A stretch of DNA of 64,000 bases from Flagellimonas oceani. Lineage in GTDB: Bacteria > Bacteroidota > Bacteroidia > Flavobacteriales > Flavobacteriaceae. Of this stretch, positions 9,278-18,682 are shown one piece after another. The stretch lies in contig NZ_CP049616.1 of the NCBI RefSeq assembly GCF_011068285.1, forward strand, positions 2,522,501-2,586,500, given 5' to 3'. Below the pieces are notes generated by a model that did not search any database, was not told where the DNA came from, and saw nothing but the letters and a program-made list of their open reading frames with translations. How positions within the stretch are numbered: position 1 is the stretch's first letter; every line of letters starts with the position of its first letter. Made by a program: the position numbers and the translations under genes.

Positions 9278-10008
9278 TGTTCGCAATTTTTAAGAGAGAG
9301 GTACGGTCCTTTTTTACATCGCCCATCGGTTATTTGATCGTAGGGTCGTTTTTATTGCTCAATGGACTGTTTCTTTGGGTATTCAAGGGCGAATACAACA
9401 TTTTTGACTACGGCTTTGCCGATTTGAGCAACTTCTTTTTGCTGGCCCCTTGGATTTTTATCTTTTTGGTGCCCGCCATCACGATGAAGAGTTTTTCCGA
9501 AGAACGAAAAATGGGCACGTTGGAATTGCTGTTGATCAAACCCATCTCCATCTGGAAATTGGTACTCGGCAAGTTTTGGGGCGCCTTTCTTTTGTGTGTT
9601 ATCGCAGTAATCCCGACCATAGTGTATGTTTTTGCCATATCGGGATTGGGAATGACAGCGGGCAATTACGACCTCGGCGTCGTACTGGGCTCTTATTTTG
9701 GATTGTTGTTTTTGATGGCCTGCTACACATCGATAGGCATATTTGCATCCACCTTATCGGATAATCAAATTATCGCCTTTTTGGTAGGGATTTTGGTCTG
9801 CTTCTTGATTTTTAATGGGTTTGATGCCGCTGCAACACTGTTTTCCAACGGAGAAACCCAACAAACCATTCAGTCACTCGGGGCAAAATCACATTTTGAT
9901 AGTATTGCAAGAGGTGTGATAGATACCCGTGATTTGGTCTACTTCATCTCATTGACATTGTTGTTTTTGTATCTTACTTTTCAACGTTTAAAACAATTGC
10001 CAAGGTAA
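9277..10008 (+). CDS. gldF: gliding-associated ABC transporter permease GldF
   Basis: A 243-residue inner-membrane protein with six hydrophobic segments, starting MFAIFKREVRSFFTSPIGY, with the conserved PAITMKSFSEERKMGTLELLL of this permease class. In Flavobacterium johnsoniae GldF, GldG and the ATPase GldA form an ABC transporter needed for gliding. GldG follows with a one-base overlap (TAATG). gldA is not in the window, which is usual because it is often unlinked. Confidence 0.95.
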   Translation: MFAIFKREVRSFFTSPIGYLIVGSFLLLNGLFLWVFKGEYNIFDYGFADLSNFFLLAPWIFIFLVPAITMKSFSEERKMGTLELLLIKPISIWKLVLGKFWGAFLLCVIAVIPTIVYVFAISGLGMTAGNYDLGVVLGSYFGLLFLMACYTSIGIFASTLSDNQIIAFLVGILVCFLIFNGFDAAATLFSNGETQQTIQSLGAKSHFDSIARGVIDTRDLVYFISLTLLFLYLTFQRLKQLPR

Positions 10009-11672
10009 TGGGGAAGTTTTTTATATCCATCGTAAAAGTGATCGTGGCCGTGGTGGTCATCAACCTATTGGCCAGTTTTGTCTACACCCGATTGGACCTT
10101 ACGGAAGATAAACGCTACACACTCTCCGAGCCCGCCGTTGAAGTGGCCCAAAAATTTGAAACACCCGTTATTGTAGATGTATTGTTGGATGGAAACATTC
10201 CCGCAGAGTTCTCCAAATTGAAAGCTGAAACCATTCAATTGTTGGAATCCTTCGCATCGAAGAACAGTAACATCAAATACAACTTGGTGGATCCTTTGGA
10301 GGATAGCGAAAATCCACAGGAAACGGTCGCTCAATTACAAAGCCTGGGATTACAGCCCGCCAATGTTACCGTTGAGGAAAACGGGAAAGTATCCAACGAG
10401 CTGGTTTTCCCTTGGGCGATGGTCAATTACAACGACCAGACCGTAAAAGTGCAGTTACTCAAAAATAAATTGGGTTCCACGGCCGAGGATCGCATCAACA
10501 ATTCGGTACAACAATTGGAATATGCCTTTGCCGATGCCTTTACCAAACTCAGCATTAAAGAAAAAAAGAGCATTGCCGTCATCAAAGGAAATGGCGAACT
10601 GGATGATATTTTTATTGCCGATTACCTGACCACCATACGTGATTATTACAACATTGGCGCCATTACGCTGGATTCGGTGGCCACCAATCCGCAAAACGTT
10701 TTGAATCAGCTCAAAGGGTTTGATCTTGCCATCATTGCAAAGCCAACAGAGGCATTCACCGACCAAGAAAAATATGTGATGGATCAGTATATGGTTCAAG
10801 GCGGTAAATCCATTTGGATGGTGGACCAGGTCAATATGGAAATGGACAGCATTTATGCTGGTGGTGGCGAGGCGATTGCCATTCCAAGAGACCTTAATTT
10901 GAAGGATTTGTTCTTTAAATATGGGGTTAGAATTAATCCAGTTTTGGTCAACGACCTGTATTTTACCCAAATTGTTCTGGCCACGGGCGAAGGAAATGAT
11001 TCTCAGTACAATCCCCTACCTTGGTTGTATTACCCGATGGTTTTTTCGCAGAACAACCACCCTATCAACACCAATATTGAAGCGGTTCGCTTTCAGTTTA
11101 CTAGTCCAATGGATGTATTGGAAAACGATTATCAAAAAACCATTTTGTTGCAGAGTTCGCCACTTTCAAAGATCGATGGAATTCCTAGAGTGGTAAGCTT
11201 GGATATGATCAACCAAGAACCTGACCGGGAAACCTACAACAATGGCAATCTGCCGCTAGCTGTGCTTATTGAAGGTGAATTTACCTCAATGTACAAGAAC
11301 AGGGTGAAACCATTGAAGCTGCAAAACACGCTGGAAGAAGGCCCCGAAAACAAAATGATCGTGATCTCTGATGGTGATGTGATCAAAAACCAGTTGCGCA
11401 ATGGCCGACCCTTGGAATTGGGTTACGATAAATGGACGAACAGCTTCTACGGCAACAAGGAATTCTTGGTAAACAGCACAAATTACCTCTTGGACAATAC
11501 GGGGCTTATTAACATTCGGAACAAGAAAGTTTCCATCCCGCTCTTGGATGTCAAAAAAATAGCGGAACAAAAAACCAAGTGGCAGCTCGTAAACATTGGA
11601 TTGCCAGTAGTTTTAACCCTATTGTTCGGTTTGTTTTTCAGCTACTACAGAAAGCGGAAGTTTACCGCCTAA
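10008..11672 (+). CDS. gldG: gliding-associated protein GldG
   Basis: A 554-residue protein with an N-terminal membrane helix (residues ~6-25), the segment YTRLDLTEDKRYTLSE typical of GldG and DUF7088-type auxiliary ABC proteins, a large periplasmic domain, and a C-terminal helix (~528-547) ending in KRKFTA. It is thought to be the second subunit of the GldAFG transporter. It overlaps gldF by one base and lies upstream of dnaN, an order common in this family. Confidence 0.95.
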   Translation: MGKFFISIVKVIVAVVVINLLASFVYTRLDLTEDKRYTLSEPAVEVAQKFETPVIVDVLLDGNIPAEFSKLKAETIQLLESFASKNSNIKYNLVDPLEDSENPQETVAQLQSLGLQPANVTVEENGKVSNELVFPWAMVNYNDQTVKVQLLKNKLGSTAEDRINNSVQQLEYAFADAFTKLSIKEKKSIAVIKGNGELDDIFIADYLTTIRDYYNIGAITLDSVATNPQNVLNQLKGFDLAIIAKPTEAFTDQEKYVMDQYMVQGGKSIWMVDQVNMEMDSIYAGGGEAIAIPRDLNLKDLFFKYGVRINPVLVNDLYFTQIVLATGEGNDSQYNPLPWLYYPMVFSQNNHPINTNIEAVRFQFTSPMDVLENDYQKTILLQSSPLSKIDGIPRVVSLDMINQEPDRETYNNGNLPLAVLIEGEFTSMYKNRVKPLKLQNTLEEGPENKMIVISDGDVIKNQLRNGRPLELGYDKWTNSFYGNKEFLVNSTNYLLDNTGLINIRNKKVSIPLLDVKKIAEQKTKWQLVNIGLPVVLTLLFGLFFSYYRKRKFTA

Positions 11673-11686
11673 CTGTTGATAAATTA

Positions 11687-11719
11687 GTTTCTCTGCTAAA
11701 TCCATTTAGGATATATTTG
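11687..11719 (+). promoter_or_regulatory. dnaN promoter
   Basis: A TATATTTG box (11712-11719) matches the Bacteroidota -7 element TAnnTTTG, with a weak GTTT (11687-11690) 21 bases upstream as the -33 region. It lies in the gldG-dnaN gap and would give a leader of about 70 bases. Confidence 0.55.
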
Positions 11720-11793
11720 TTTTTATTGATTTTATATGCCCTTTTTGAAGGGAAAACTGCTAAAAAAGCAACTATTACTAAAGTATTTCGTTG

Positions 11794-12912
11794 ATGAAGT
11801 TTATTGTATCCAGTACATATTTATTGAAACAGCTTCAGGTTTTGGGAGGAGTTATCAACAACAGCAACACCTTGCCCATTCTGGACAATTTTTTGTTCGA
11901 TCTTAAAGAAAGTAAACTAACCGTTTCCGCTTCGGATTTGGAAACTACGATGAGCTCGGTTTTGGAAGTGGATTCCGATTCCGAGGGAACCATTGCCGTT
12001 CCTGCCCGTTTGTTGTTGGATACCCTTAAAACATTTCCCGAACAACCGTTGACCTTTGTGGTCGAGGACAACAACACAGTGGAAATCAGTTCCAACCACG
12101 GTAAATATGCCTTGGCATACGCCGATGGCGCAGAATTCCCCAAAGCGGTGGAAGTCTCCAACCCGAGCTCTACTACCCTATTGGGCGATATTTTGGCAAC
12201 GGCCATCAACAAAACCATATTCGCTGCAGGAAACGATGACCTTCGCCCCGTGATGAGCGGTGTGTTTTTCCAATTCTCCCCAGAGAATTTGACTTTTGTG
12301 GCCACGGATGCCCACAAATTGGTCAAATATCAACGTCAGGATGTTTCGGCTTCCGAAGTAGCGGAATTTATTATGCCGAAAAAACCATTGACTTTGTTGA
12401 AAGGTATTTTGGCAGGTTCTGAATCCGAGGTGACCATCGAATACAATGACAGCAACGCAAAATTCTATTTTGACAATACGGAATTGGTTTGTCGCTTAAT
12501 TGATGGGAAATACCCGAACTACGAAGCGGTAATTCCAAAAGAAAACCCGAACAAATTGACAATTGCCAGAAATCAGTTTCAGAGTTCTGTGCGCAGGGTT
12601 TCTATTTTCTCGAACAAGACCACACACCAGATACGCTTAAAAGTTGCGGGCGCAGAATTGAATATTTCCGCGGAAGATGTGGATTACAGCAATAAAGCGG
12701 AAGAAAGATTGTCCTGCTCCTACCAAGGAGACGATATGCAAATTGGTTTCAACTCCAGGTTCCTATTGGAAATGTTGAACAATTTGTCTTCTGATGAAGT
12801 TTCTCTGGAAATGAGTTTGCCAAACAGAGCAGGAATCCTTACCCCTATCGATGGATTGGATGAAGGAGAGCACGTGACGATGTTGGTAATGCCTGTGATG
12901 CTGAACAACTAA
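11794..12912 (+). CDS. dnaN: DNA polymerase III beta sliding clamp
   Basis: The ring-shaped processivity clamp of the replicative polymerase. The 372-residue length and three-domain layout are standard. It begins MKFIVSSTYLLKQLQ; the TTG one codon upstream is not needed. Recognisable parts include FVATDAHKLVKY in domain 2 and the C-terminal MLVMPVMLNN. No dnaA or origin genes lie nearby, which is normal in Bacteroidota. Confidence 0.96.
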   Translation: MKFIVSSTYLLKQLQVLGGVINNSNTLPILDNFLFDLKESKLTVSASDLETTMSSVLEVDSDSEGTIAVPARLLLDTLKTFPEQPLTFVVEDNNTVEISSNHGKYALAYADGAEFPKAVEVSNPSSTTLLGDILATAINKTIFAAGNDDLRPVMSGVFFQFSPENLTFVATDAHKLVKYQRQDVSASEVAEFIMPKKPLTLLKGILAGSESEVTIEYNDSNAKFYFDNTELVCRLIDGKYPNYEAVIPKENPNKLTIARNQFQSSVRRVSIFSNKTTHQIRLKVAGAELNISAEDVDYSNKAEERLSCSYQGDDMQIGFNSRFLLEMLNNLSSDEVSLEMSLPNRAGILTPIDGLDEGEHVTMLVMPVMLNN

Positions 12913-12936
12913 ATTAACTACCCAACCATAAAATTG

Positions 12937-12968
12937 AAAAAGCTGGAGCAAATTGTTCCAGCTTTTTT
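12937..12968. terminator. bidirectional terminator between dnaN and the DUF4870 gene
   Basis: AAAAAGCTGGA / TCCAGCTTTTT stem with a 10-base loop and T runs on both strands. It sits between the convergent 3' ends and can serve both. Confidence 0.85.
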
Positions 12969-12971
12969 GTT

Positions 12972-13334
12972 TTATGATATAAACCTGATCGTCATAAAAT
13001 GTGATGGAGATTCGCCGTTAGCTGCCTTGACTGCATTCACAATGGGCAGAATAAAACCGATGATTGCTACCCCTATCAAACCCAATATACCCAAGCCCAA
13101 AAGTAAAATGGCCGGAATACTGATGATGATATAAAGTATAAGGCTGATTTGAAAATTGATGATGGCCTTTCCGTGTTCGTTCATTCCCTCCACCCTATCT
13201 TTGGATGACAACCAAATGATCAAGGGAACGATTAGGCTCCCGAAGCCAATGGCGTAGCCCAATAATTGGGTCAGGTGTGTTACGGCCAACAAAGTGTTGT
13301 CCGTTCTAACTGCTTTTTGATTTATAACTTCCAT
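12972..13334 (-). CDS. DUF4870 membrane protein
   Basis: A 120-residue protein with three or four hydrophobic segments. The pattern HLTQLLGYAIGFGSLIVPL, followed by SSKDRVEGMNEHGKAIINF, is the DUF4870 (Tic20-like small membrane protein) signature. Function is unknown. It is a single gene, convergent with dnaN and divergent from mnmE. Confidence 0.85.
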   Translation of the reverse strand: MEVINQKAVRTDNTLLAVTHLTQLLGYAIGFGSLIVPLIIWLSSKDRVEGMNEHGKAIINFQISLILYIIISIPAILLLGLGILGLIGVAIIGFILPIVNAVKAANGESPSHFMTIRFIS

Positions 13335-13408
13335 TTTTTGATTGATTTTGATGATTCACCTTATTAGTATACAAATTACTAAAAATGTTACAAACAGCAG
13401 CTAATTTG

Positions 13409-13416
13409 TACTTTTG
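13409..13416 (+). promoter_or_regulatory. mnmE -7 promoter box
   Basis: TACTTTTG matches TAnnTTTG and ends only 5 bases before the mnmE ATG. Transcription would start at or within a few bases of the start codon, so the mRNA is probably leaderless or nearly so. No clear -33 TTG is seen. Confidence 0.55.
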
Positions 13417-13421
13417 CACCC

Positions 13422-14792
13422 ATGTCGTACACAGATAACATCGTAGCCTTGGCAACCCCTTCTGGAACAGGGGCCATTGCTGTAATCCGCGTTTCAGGAC
13501 CGGATGCCATCACCTTGGTGGATAAATTGTTCAAATCCATCAAGGATAAAAAATTGGTCAAACAGAAAAGCCATACCATCCATTTGGGAAATATTGTTGA
13601 TGGTGATAAAATTCTGGATGAGGCGTTGGTGTCCATTTTTAAAGGGCCACATTCCTACACAGGTGAAAATGTGGTGGAGATTTCCTGTCACGGCTCTCCT
13701 TTTATCCAACAACAGATTATTCAATTGTTGTTGCGCAATGGCTGCCGTTCGGCATCGGCAGGAGAATTTACGCTACGTGCATTTCTTAATGGTAAAATGG
13801 ATTTGAGTCAAGCCGAAGCGGTGGCCGATTTGATTGCCAGTGATAGTGAAGCTGCCCACGACATTGCGATGCAACAGATGCGCGGTGGATTCAGCAATGA
13901 AATCCAAGAACTAAGACAAGAACTGCTAAACTTTGCTTCGCTTATTGAACTGGAACTCGATTTTTCCCAAGAAGATGTTGAGTTCGCGGACAGGACGCAG
14001 TTCAACGAATTGCTCACCAAAATCAGTAATGTCCTTAAAAAACTGATTGATTCCTTCGCCCTGGGCAACGTCATCAAAAATGGAATTCCGGTGGCTATTG
14101 TAGGGCAACCCAACGTTGGGAAATCAACTTTGCTCAATGTTTTGTTGAACGAGGAAAGAGCCATCGTCAGTGAAATTGCGGGTACCACAAGAGATACGGT
14201 CGAGGACCATATCAGTATAAAAGGCATCGGTTTTAGGTTTATTGATACCGCAGGAATCCGCGAAACGGTGGATGTGGTAGAGAAAATAGGGATTGAGCGT
14301 ACTTTTGAAAAAATTGAAAAGGCACGGCTCATTATTTATCTTTTCGATGGAATGGATTTTGACAAATCCGAATTACAACAAATCCAGCAACGTTATCCCA
14401 ATAAACGGTTGTTGCCCATCTGCAACAAAGTGGACCTCCTAAATCCAAATCAAAAAGAAAAAATTCAATCAGAAATACCCGATGTGCTCTTCCTTTCCGC
14501 AAAACTTAAAGAAGGTATATCCGAACTGGAAGGCAGGCTGCTTTCTTTGGTGGATTCAGGGGCATTGAGCGGCGACACCACCATTGTGACCAATAGCAGA
14601 CATTATGACGCCTTGCTCAAAGCATTGGAGGAAATCCAAAAAGTAAAGGAAGGTCTGGATATGGAACTCTCGAGCGATTTAATGGCCATCGATATCCGTC
14701 AAGCGCTCTATCATTTGGGAGAAATCACGGGAAGTGTTACCACGGACGATTTGTTGGGCAATATTTTTTCCAATTTCTGTATCGGGAAATAG
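13422..14792 (+). CDS. mnmE: tRNA modification GTPase MnmE
   Basis: With MnmG, MnmE makes the cmnm5U34 modification of wobble uridines. The 456 residues contain the N-terminal tetrahydrofolate-binding domain (LATPSGTGAIAVIRVSG), a G domain with GQPNVGKST, DTAGIRE and NKVD, and the invariant C-terminal CIGK whose cysteine is catalytically important. Length and layout are normal. The MnmC-like enzyme MnmD, which acts later in the related pathway, is encoded at ~29 kb. Confidence 0.97.
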   Translation: MSYTDNIVALATPSGTGAIAVIRVSGPDAITLVDKLFKSIKDKKLVKQKSHTIHLGNIVDGDKILDEALVSIFKGPHSYTGENVVEISCHGSPFIQQQIIQLLLRNGCRSASAGEFTLRAFLNGKMDLSQAEAVADLIASDSEAAHDIAMQQMRGGFSNEIQELRQELLNFASLIELELDFSQEDVEFADRTQFNELLTKISNVLKKLIDSFALGNVIKNGIPVAIVGQPNVGKSTLLNVLLNEERAIVSEIAGTTRDTVEDHISIKGIGFRFIDTAGIRETVDVVEKIGIERTFEKIEKARLIIYLFDGMDFDKSELQQIQQRYPNKRLLPICNKVDLLNPNQKEKIQSEIPDVLFLSAKLKEGISELEGRLLSLVDSGALSGDTTIVTNSRHYDALLKALEEIQKVKEGLDMELSSDLMAIDIRQALYHLGEITGSVTTDDLLGNIFSNFCIGK

Positions 14793-15152
14793 AAAACAAC
14801 TACAACCAATAAAATTATTAAAGCTAAAGCCTAACGTGTTTTTGCTTCGAAAAATTACGTAAATTCATGGTCAGCTCTGAAAACCAATAATAATTTTTAA
14901 GAGCTCTATATGACCCAGCTAACGGACTGAAAGTTCTTATAACAAATCAAAAATCCCATACGGTTTATGATATTGTGCTATTCGGATTATTGATAAGCAT
15001 TTGCATACATCGAACGGTTTAAAATGGTTTTTGGAGTTTTATCCTTTCTTCCCTTAACATCTTGTTTTCAAGGTTGACCATCAACTATTTGAATACTTGA
15101 AATCTATTTTTGGAACTACTTTTTTAATTGAACTTTCCTTAAAACAAAAACG
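14793..15152. other. intergenic region, no feature recognised
   Basis: About 360 A/T-rich bases between mnmE and the TspO-like gene. I find no credible ORF, tRNA or clear hairpin terminator. There are short imperfect repeats (TTGACCATCAA near 15074) but nothing that identifies a function. Confidence 0.5.
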
Positions 15153-15629
15153 ATGGTGTGGTCTTTATTGTTCAGCATTTTATCATTTTATGGGATACTC
15201 ATTGTAGTGAACATTCCAGCTCCCTTCCTTGGACTCAATTTTGAAAACGGGGAAGCACCAAAATTATGGTATGCACCGCCTGGATTTGTTATTCCCATTG
15301 TCTGGTTTGTACTGTTCACCCTTCTGGGAATTGGCAGATATTACCTGATTCAGACATCAATTAACCACCAATGGTGGCTGTACGGCCTTGCTTTATTGTG
15401 CGCTACTTACGCATACTACACGCTGGGATTGGCAAAGATAACCCATGTTTCTGCGCTCTGGTTCGGGCTCATCGGGAATTTTATCGTTATCCTGTTGGCC
15501 GCTTTGATCGTATACAAACTTTTCCCCGTTAACAAGCTTTCTGCAATTCTAACAATACCTGTGATTCTATGGACCGTGTTTGCCTCCATAATCGTGATCG
15601 GTGAAATGAAGCTTGAAAAATTGATATAA
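15153..15629 (+). CDS. TspO/MBR-related membrane protein
   Basis: A 158-residue protein with five hydrophobic segments. The segment WYAPPGFVIPIVWFVLFTLL matches the TspO/MBR (tryptophan-rich sensory protein) pattern of a PPxxxxPxxW motif after the first helix, and later W and N positions fit. Family members bind porphyrins or sterols. The tryptophan content is lower than in classic TspO, so a divergent relative is possible. It stands alone. Confidence 0.7.
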   Translation: MVWSLLFSILSFYGILIVVNIPAPFLGLNFENGEAPKLWYAPPGFVIPIVWFVLFTLLGIGRYYLIQTSINHQWWLYGLALLCATYAYYTLGLAKITHVSALWFGLIGNFIVILLAALIVYKLFPVNKLSAILTIPVILWTVFASIIVIGEMKLEKLI

Positions 15630-15776
15630 AGTCATCTAGCCAATATTTATTTCCGAGTTTTTATTCTGAAGCTATAATGATTGCCCACAATTAGTGGCCC
15701 GCTATTTTTCAAACAAAACGTATCTTTACAACTGTTGCAGCGACCCCTTAACATTAACCAAGTAACACATCTATTG

Positions 15777-16109
15777 ATGAAAGCGACCATTACGTCCATT
15801 GAACTAAGGGGACCGTTCAAATTCTTTGCCCTCTCGGCAACCGCCCTAAAAATCCTTAAACAATTAAGGGCAACAAACTATAAGGACTTCAAGAAAAAAG
15901 GAGTTTGGACCACACACTACACCATGACGCTCTGGAACACAGAAGAAGAGCTAAAGGAGTTTGCCCACAGCGGCGCTCATTTGGAAGCGATGAGAAACAG
16001 TGGAAAAATTGCCAAGGAAATCCGGACCATAACCATTGATGCCGAGGAACTCCCCGATTGGGCCGAAGCCAAAAAACTATTGGAAAACGCCAAAGTATTC
16101 AAATTTTGA
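15777..16109 (+). CDS. DUF3291-like / ABM-fold protein
   Basis: A 110-residue protein beginning MKATITSIELRGPFKFFALS. The pattern WTTHYTMTLWNTEEELKEF followed by SGAHLEAMRNSG resembles DUF3291 and related dimeric alpha/beta-barrel proteins. The frame continues 32 codons upstream, but that part has no resemblance to the family, so I use the internal ATG. Function is unknown; a heme- or quinol-linked oxygenase is only a guess. Confidence 0.7.
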   Translation: MKATITSIELRGPFKFFALSATALKILKQLRATNYKDFKKKGVWTTHYTMTLWNTEEELKEFAHSGAHLEAMRNSGKIAKEIRTITIDAEELPDWAEAKKLLENAKVFKF

Positions 16110-16233
16110 ATGCTTACAGAAAGGCCGATAATTTGAAAAGGCAGGCATTTTGCATTGACCGTTAATTTTTTCCTTAAATCTTTTCAAAACAATGGTTTAT
16201 GCACTAATTTAGTCATAATATAAAACACAAATC

Positions 16234-16521
16234 ATGTCAATTAGCAAAAGATACCTATTGATTCTATCCTCCATTATCATTTTACTTTTGGTACCGTTTG
16301 TGGCCATGCAATTTTCTTCTGAGGTAAATTGGTCGCTCTTCGATTTTCTGGTAGCTGGAGGATTACTTACCGTTCTTGGGTTTTCCATAGATTTTGCCAT
16401 TCGTAAAGCAACATCGACCCAGATGAGGTTTGCACTCATAGCCGGCATAGTAATAGTTTTTCTTCTTGTATGGGCCGAATTGGCCGTAGGTGTATTTGGT
16501 ACCCCGTTCGCTGGCAGTTGA
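16234..16521 (+). CDS. small three-helix membrane protein
   Basis: A 95-residue protein with three predicted membrane helices (~7-25, 36-55, 66-88) and a basic N-terminus (MSISKRYLL). It looks like a conserved hypothetical of Bacteroidota, but I recognise no named family. It is flanked by the DUF3291-like and PepSY genes on the same strand with gaps of more than 100 bases. Confidence 0.7.
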   Translation: MSISKRYLLILSSIIILLLVPFVAMQFSSEVNWSLFDFLVAGGLLTVLGFSIDFAIRKATSTQMRFALIAGIVIVFLLVWAELAVGVFGTPFAGS

Positions 16522-16662
16522 TCTTTTTACCGGGTTAGGTCAACTTGGGGCCGTTACATTCCAAAATTTATGTTAAATACTGCCTTGCCCTTTAAATTCA
16601 GGGGCAAACACATATTATCCTTCCATAAATTTTATTGATCTTTAGGATTTTTAACAGGACGA

Positions 16663-17223
16663 ATGGGCAAAAGGAAGAAGCAAGCCAAAGTATTACGCAT
16701 ATTTAGAAAAGTACACAGAACCACAGGAGCATTATTATTTATATTCTTCTTTTTTGTATCCATATCCGGACTTATTTTGGGGTGGAAAAAGAACTCTAAC
16801 GGATATATTCTCCCAAAAACACAAACGGGAACTACTGCAGACTTAAAAAAATGGCTGTCCGTTGACAGTCTTCATACCATAGCCATCACTACCATTGAAA
16901 ACAAATTTACCGACAGAACTTTTCAAGTTGACCGGATTGATATCAGAAAAGAAAAAGGGTCCCTTAAATTTATTTTTGTGGACTCCTTTTATGAAGTCCA
17001 GTTGGATGGGGCGAATGGAAACGTACTATCCATTGGAAAAAGAAGATCCGACTTTTTAGAAGATATACATGATGGCTCCATACTGGATGATTATCTGGGC
17101 ACCGATGGCTATATTAAATTGATTTACACCACCGTAATGGGCGTGTCCCTATTTATTTTTACCGTTACCGGTTTTTGGCTCTGGTATGGACCAAAACGGA
17201 TGAGAAAAGCCGGCAAAGCGTAA
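16663..17223 (+). CDS. PepSY-associated membrane protein
   Basis: A 186-residue protein with an N-terminal RKVHRTTGALLFIFFFFVS helix, a ~100-residue extracytoplasmic part, and a C-terminal helix GVSLFIFTVTGFWLWYGPKR. This is the short PepSY-TM layout. The conserved HRxxG histidine could ligate heme. Short PepSY-TM proteins are often linked to siderophore or flavin electron transfer, but no TonB receptor lies next to it here. Confidence 0.8.
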   Translation: MGKRKKQAKVLRIFRKVHRTTGALLFIFFFFVSISGLILGWKKNSNGYILPKTQTGTTADLKKWLSVDSLHTIAITTIENKFTDRTFQVDRIDIRKEKGSLKFIFVDSFYEVQLDGANGNVLSIGKRRSDFLEDIHDGSILDDYLGTDGYIKLIYTTVMGVSLFIFTVTGFWLWYGPKRMRKAGKA

Positions 17224-17284
17224 ATCTTTTCCATAAGAAAACTGTCCAAACCAAGATTTGAATGGCTAACCGGATTCATGTTTT

Positions 17285-18682
17285 CTATCCCTTTATTTTT
17301 TTGACGGGAACAGTACCGTATTTATCAATAAGGTACACAAGACTGGCCATGGTCGCCGCACCCAACTCCAGTTCACGTTTGTTCACATGCTCAAATGTAT
17401 CGTTTTCGGCATGGTGGTGATCAAAATAGCGTTGGGAATCGGGACGCAATCCGGCCAATACTATGCCTTCATCCTTCAACGGACCAATATCCGCACCGCT
17501 GCCTCCTTCATAAAACATGTGTATTAAATAGGGGTCGAACAGATTCTTCCAACTTTGTATCTGGGCTATATTTTCTTCGGATGCATCAATGGAGAAACCT
17601 CTGGGCGTAAAACCACCTGAATCACTTTCCAAAGCGAATATGTGGTTTTCTCCTTTGTTTCGAGCCACTTCTGCATACTTATTGCCGCCGCGCATTCCAT
17701 TTTCTTCGTTCATAAACAGCACCACGCGCAGCGTTCGTTTTGGTTCATACCCTGTTTCTTTTAATAGTCTTAGAACATCCATGCTCTGCACGCACCCAGC
17801 GCCATCGTCGTGGGAACCGTCCCCAAGGTCCCAAGAGTCCAAATGTCCGCCAACGACCATTATCTCGTTGGGATATTCGCTACCCGTAATCTCACCTATA
17901 ACGTTGTACGATTGTACATCTTCCAACTGTTTACAGTTTTGTTTAAAATAGAATTTGGCATCTGGATTAAGCTTTAACGTAGCGCTCAATAATTCGGCAC
18001 CATTGGTACTGATGGCAGCTGCGGGTATGCGCTTATCGACAGGGGTATCGCCATACCCCATGGAACCCGTGTGCGGATAATCGTCCAAACGGAGGTTCAT
18101 GGAGCGTACAATAACGCCCAGTGCCCCATATTTTCCAGCTTCGGCCGCACCGGAGTAACGTTGGTCCACACAATTGGAGTATGCCGAAAACGTGTTGATC
18201 AGGGTAGGGTCCATAGGGCGATTGTAAAAAACAATCTTGCCCTCTATCTTTTCGCGTCCAAGTTTCTCCAAATCCTCAATGCCCTGTACCTCTAACACAT
18301 TGGCCTTTAATCCGCCGGTAGGTGTTGCCACCGAGCCTCCAAGCGCACAAATGGGCACGTTGGTCGTTAGTCCGGGTTTGGTCTCAAAGTAGGCAAATTC
18401 GGGCACTCCCCTTACCCATTTGGGCACCATTACCGGTTGCAGCCAAACTTTATCCAATCCCAAAGAGTCCAATTGGTCCTTGGTATAATCCACTGCTTGC
18501 TGCGCCTGCACCGAGCCGGAGAGACGTCCCCCGATTTGGTTGGACAAATAGTTGAGCCAATCGTAGGCCTTGCCATTGGTCAATGCCTCATCATAAATTG
18601 CCTTTAATTGCTTTTCGTCCTCGGTCTGCGAAAAAAATGGGGTACTGACCAACAAAAAGGCCAAAATCAGGACTGTTCTCAT
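17285..18682 (-). CDS. M28-family secreted zinc peptidase
   Basis: A 465-residue exported metallopeptidase with signal peptide MRTVLILAFLLVSTPFFSQ. The di-zinc ligands of family M28 are visible: GGHLDSWDLG, HDDGAGCVQ, NEENGMRGG, ESDSGGF, and a final histidine in HHHAENDTF. A protease-associated-type insert (~residues 130-260) precedes the catalytic part. It probably acts as an aminopeptidase or carboxypeptidase in the periplasm. Its ATG overlaps the stop of the PPK2 gene by four bases. Confidence 0.92.
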   Translation of the reverse strand: MRTVLILAFLLVSTPFFSQTEDEKQLKAIYDEALTNGKAYDWLNYLSNQIGGRLSGSVQAQQAVDYTKDQLDSLGLDKVWLQPVMVPKWVRGVPEFAYFETKPGLTTNVPICALGGSVATPTGGLKANVLEVQGIEDLEKLGREKIEGKIVFYNRPMDPTLINTFSAYSNCVDQRYSGAAEAGKYGALGVIVRSMNLRLDDYPHTGSMGYGDTPVDKRIPAAAISTNGAELLSATLKLNPDAKFYFKQNCKQLEDVQSYNVIGEITGSEYPNEIMVVGGHLDSWDLGDGSHDDGAGCVQSMDVLRLLKETGYEPKRTLRVVLFMNEENGMRGGNKYAEVARNKGENHIFALESDSGGFTPRGFSIDASEENIAQIQSWKNLFDPYLIHMFYEGGSGADIGPLKDEGIVLAGLRPDSQRYFDHHHAENDTFEHVNKRELELGAATMASLVYLIDKYGTVPVKKIKG

